Shown one piece after another: positions 20,460 to 22,299 of a stretch of 22,299 bases of DNA (positions within the stretch are counted from its first letter, which is position 1; each line of letters starts with the position of its first letter). The notes beneath the pieces were generated by a model. That model worked only from the letters and a program-made list of their open reading frames with translations, did no database searches and was not told the DNA's origin. The position numbers were made by a program, and so were the translations under genes. Where the stretch lies: contig JAZNAL010000010.1 in NCBI GenBank assembly GCA_045586505.1, positions 1 to 22,299 on the forward strand, read 5' to 3'. The DNA comes from Flemingiibacterium sp045586505. GTDB lineage: Bacteria; Bacillota; Clostridia; Oscillospirales; CAG-272.

Positions 20460-21935
20460 CTAACCCTTTATTTCTTTGATAAGCTCACTTACATCCGCAT
20501 CGGTCTGAGTATTAGCTCCCAGCTCCTTTTCAACGGTTTTAAGCGATGAAATCACGGTTGAATGGTCGCGTTTCATGTATTTTCCGATTTGAGGAAGGGA
20601 CAGGTCCGTCAGCTTTCTTATAAGATATATCGAAATATGCCGCGCATATGCGATCTCCTTAGTACGCTTAGTACCCTTTATATCCTCAACCGTGATGCCG
20701 TATTTTTTTGCCACCTTTTCGAGGATTCTATCGATTGTTACCTCAGTAGACTCGCCATCGGTGATAAGATCGGAAAGAGAATTTTTAGCAAGATCAACAG
20801 TGATTGGAGTACCTGTTAGCAGAGTAAGCGCACCCAGTTTTTTGATAGCGCCCTCCACCTGACGTATATTTGATTTCAGATTTTCGGCGAGGAAGTTTAT
20901 AACCTCGTTATCAAGAGTAATATTTATAGCCGCCGCTTTTTTCTTGATGATCGCTGCACGCAGATCCGCATCCGGAGGCTGAATATCTGCGGGAATACCC
21001 CATTCAAATCTGGTCTTGAGACGGTCCTCCAGTGTTTTGATATCACGCGGCGGACGGTCGGAGGTCAGAATTATCTGCTTGTGATCCTCGTAGAGAGCGT
21101 TGAAGGTATGGAAAAATTCCTCCTGGGTGGAATCGCGTCCCGCAATAAACTGAATATCGTCTATCAGAAGTACATCTGCGGTACGGTATTTTTCTCTGAA
21201 CTGCTCTGTAGTTTTCTTTGAAATACTGTCAATAAGCTGGTTTGTAAATTCCTCGCCCTTGACATAAACTATTTTAAGATCGGGGCGTGTGGATTTTATG
21301 TGATTTACAATAGCGTAAAGCAGATGAGTCTTTCCAAGACCGCTGGGACCATAGATGAAAAGCGGGTTGTATGTAAAGGTGTCCGCGTTGAGGCAAGCCG
21401 GATCGTTCGCCACTGCTACACACGCCGCATGAGCAAATTTATTTGACTGACCCACAATAAAATTATCGAATGTATATTCGTTGTATCCACCGATAAGGCT
21501 TGCCACCTTCTGACGGAGCATCTTGTCCCTCACATCCTGAGTTACATCCTCGGGAATATCGCGATCAAAATCCTCTCCGAAAGGAGCTGCCTGTATACGC
21601 GGAGGAGTAATCACTCTGTCCGCAAGATTTACCGGCTCCGGAATATCGTCTGATTCCTTTACATAAAGGGAATACTGCTCCGGATTTGCAGTCTTGTCAA
21701 GCAGAAGAACATTTACCGAAAATCCCATTACCTTGGCAAGTGCATCCTTGATGGCATCTATATACTTATTCTGGATTATGATATACTTATAGTGCATATC
21801 ACAAATGATAACGGCCTGTGAATCGGTTATATCATGAAGGGTAAGACAGGTAAACCACAGATCTGTTACGGTGCGGCCGTAGGTTTTTTCAAGCTCCTCA
21901 ACTGCGAGCTTCCAGATATCGCTGAATGGCTGCAT
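20460..21935 (-). CDS. dnaA: Chromosomal replication initiator DnaA
   Basis: This 491-residue AAA+ protein binds DnaA boxes at oriC and melts the origin. Domain I (about 1-85, MQPFSDIWKLAVEELEKTY...) mediates self-assembly. A charged linker follows (about 90-145), then the AAA+ domain: Walker A GPSGLGKT (196-203), Walker B LLIDDIQF (D259, D260), and sensor-type RLKTRFEWG. Domain IV ends with the DnaA-box-reading motif DHSTVISSLKTVEKEL starting at D457. The length is somewhat above the 446 residues of B. subtilis because of the linker. The ATG at 21935 has AAAGGATAAC upstream. The gene is divergent from rpmH and its promoter is extended -10 type. The next gene, dnaN, is 514 bases away across oriC. 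Confidence 0.98.
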   Translation of the reverse strand: MQPFSDIWKLAVEELEKTYGRTVTDLWFTCLTLHDITDSQAVIICDMHYKYIIIQNKYIDAIKDALAKVMGFSVNVLLLDKTANPEQYSLYVKESDDIPEPVNLADRVITPPRIQAAPFGEDFDRDIPEDVTQDVRDKMLRQKVASLIGGYNEYTFDNFIVGQSNKFAHAACVAVANDPACLNADTFTYNPLFIYGPSGLGKTHLLYAIVNHIKSTRPDLKIVYVKGEEFTNQLIDSISKKTTEQFREKYRTADVLLIDDIQFIAGRDSTQEEFFHTFNALYEDHKQIILTSDRPPRDIKTLEDRLKTRFEWGIPADIQPPDADLRAAIIKKKAAAINITLDNEVINFLAENLKSNIRQVEGAIKKLGALTLLTGTPITVDLAKNSLSDLITDGESTEVTIDRILEKVAKKYGITVEDIKGTKRTKEIAYARHISIYLIRKLTDLSLPQIGKYMKRDHSTVISSLKTVEKELGANTQTDADVSELIKEIKG

Positions 21936-22042
21936 ACTTTAGTTATCCTTTCCTTGTTTTTAACCAGCTTCTTATTCACTAAAAAAGGTAAATTGACGTG
22001 AAGCTGAACGAAATTATCATATTAAATAATATACCATTAAAT

Positions 22043-22071
22043 ATTATATCATAAAATCATTAAAAAAGCAA
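22043..22071 (-). promoter_or_regulatory. Promoter of dnaA
   Basis: On the minus strand TTGCTT (22066-22071) and TATAAT (22043-22048) are 17 bases apart, and TGA just before TATAAT makes it an extended -10 promoter. The leader to the dnaA ATG is about 100 bases and carries no DnaA box. Confidence 0.8.
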
Positions 22072-22144
22072 CCCTTTAATCTAACTTTGTTGCTCACTAT
22101 TTGTTACTTTTTTTAAATTATTTGAACTTTTTTTTGAAAAGCCC

Positions 22145-22174
22145 TTGACAAACGCCATCTTCATTGTGTATAAT
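22145..22174 (+). promoter_or_regulatory. Promoter of rpmH
   Basis: TTGACA (22145-22150) and TATAAT (22169-22174), both perfect consensus, with 18 bases between. A small hairpin CACC-ATCT-GGTG (22228-22239) lies in the 90-base leader. Confidence 0.9.
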
Positions 22175-22270
22175 ATTAGGTGCTATTGTGCGAATTTATA
22201 CTCGTTCACAAAAAATAAGCTAATATTCACCATCTGGTGATAGTTTCCTAGAGGTTAAGGAGGTGCAACT

Positions 22271-22299
22271 ATGCTTAGAACTTACCAGCCTAAGAAGCG
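22271..22299 (+). CDS. rpmH: Ribosomal protein L34, N-terminus; cut by window edge
   Basis: Only nine codons are in the window, reading MLRTYQPKK, the near-invariant start of bacterial ribosomal protein L34. AAGGAGGTG (about 22257-22265) is a strong ribosome site. L34 is a 44-residue protein of the large subunit. rpmH divergent from dnaA is the standard arrangement and supports this call despite the short sequence. rnpA, yidC and others usually follow outside the window. Confidence 0.93.

Larger units (their letters stand above)
21936..22270. other. Divergent dnaA-rpmH intergenic region
   Basis: These 335 AT-rich bases hold the dnaA promoter (22043-22071, minus), the rpmH promoter (22145-22174, plus) and the rpmH leader. 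I see no perfect DnaA box and no small gene. In many Gram-positives this gap carries DnaA boxes and forms part of a bipartite origin; here that half looks empty. Confidence 0.7.

Overview
The window reads as the chromosomal replication-origin neighbourhood of a Bacillota bacterium of the class Clostridia, most likely an anaerobe of the Oscillospiraceae/Ruminococcaceae type. The lineage is inferred from three things. The order rpmH / dnaA-dnaN-recF-remB-gyrB-gyrA is the Gram-positive origin arrangement. A pyruvate:ferredoxin oxidoreductase gene points to anaerobic metabolism. A cysteine T-box controls cysE-cysS. No rRNA, tRNA, CRISPR array, insertion sequence or phage gene was seen. Apart from a few oddities noted below, the genes look vertically inherited.

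Layout, left to right. 1-925: the 5' end of nifJ (minus) with its promoter, and a small ribbon-helix-helix regulator (minus). 1081-2640: a YifB/ComM-type AAA+ protein (plus) whose Walker B glutamate is replaced by valine. 2641-3291: a 650-base non-coding stretch holding a DnaA-box cluster, then a promoter and a cysteine T-box leader. 3292-5462: cysE-cysS (plus). 5463-8037: a polar amino-acid ABC importer operon (plus) whose binding protein looks circularly permuted, with a strong hairpin between the binding-protein and permease genes. 8041-8067: a bidirectional terminator. 8070-11867: recA-recX-rimO-pgsA (minus), with a consensus promoter and a candidate LexA site. 12023-15090: gyrA and an overlapping lipoprotein gene (minus). 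15384-19945: dnaN-recF-remB-gyrB (minus). 19946-20459: the probable oriC between dnaA and dnaN. 20460-21935: dnaA (minus). 21936-22270: divergent dnaA and rpmH promoters. 22271-22299: the first codons of rpmH (plus).

How the genes work together. DnaA melts oriC and the DnaN clamp loads behind it. RecF, RecA and RecX handle gaps and recombination. GyrA/GyrB relieve supercoils ahead of the forks. All of these are read leftward from the origin, on the leading strand of the left replichore. CysE makes O-acetylserine for cysteine and CysS charges tRNA-Cys, so uncharged tRNA-Cys can switch on both through the T-box. The ABC operon imports an amino acid.

Most worth a second look: the permuted substrate-binding protein; the origin, with a phased TAG run, a G-run, a 50-bp stretch with only two G/C bases and perfect DnaA boxes; the distant clusters of DnaA-box-like sites after comM and between gyrB and gyrA; and the missing catalytic glutamate in the ComM-like ATPase. 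I did not find a clearly new multi-gene system.
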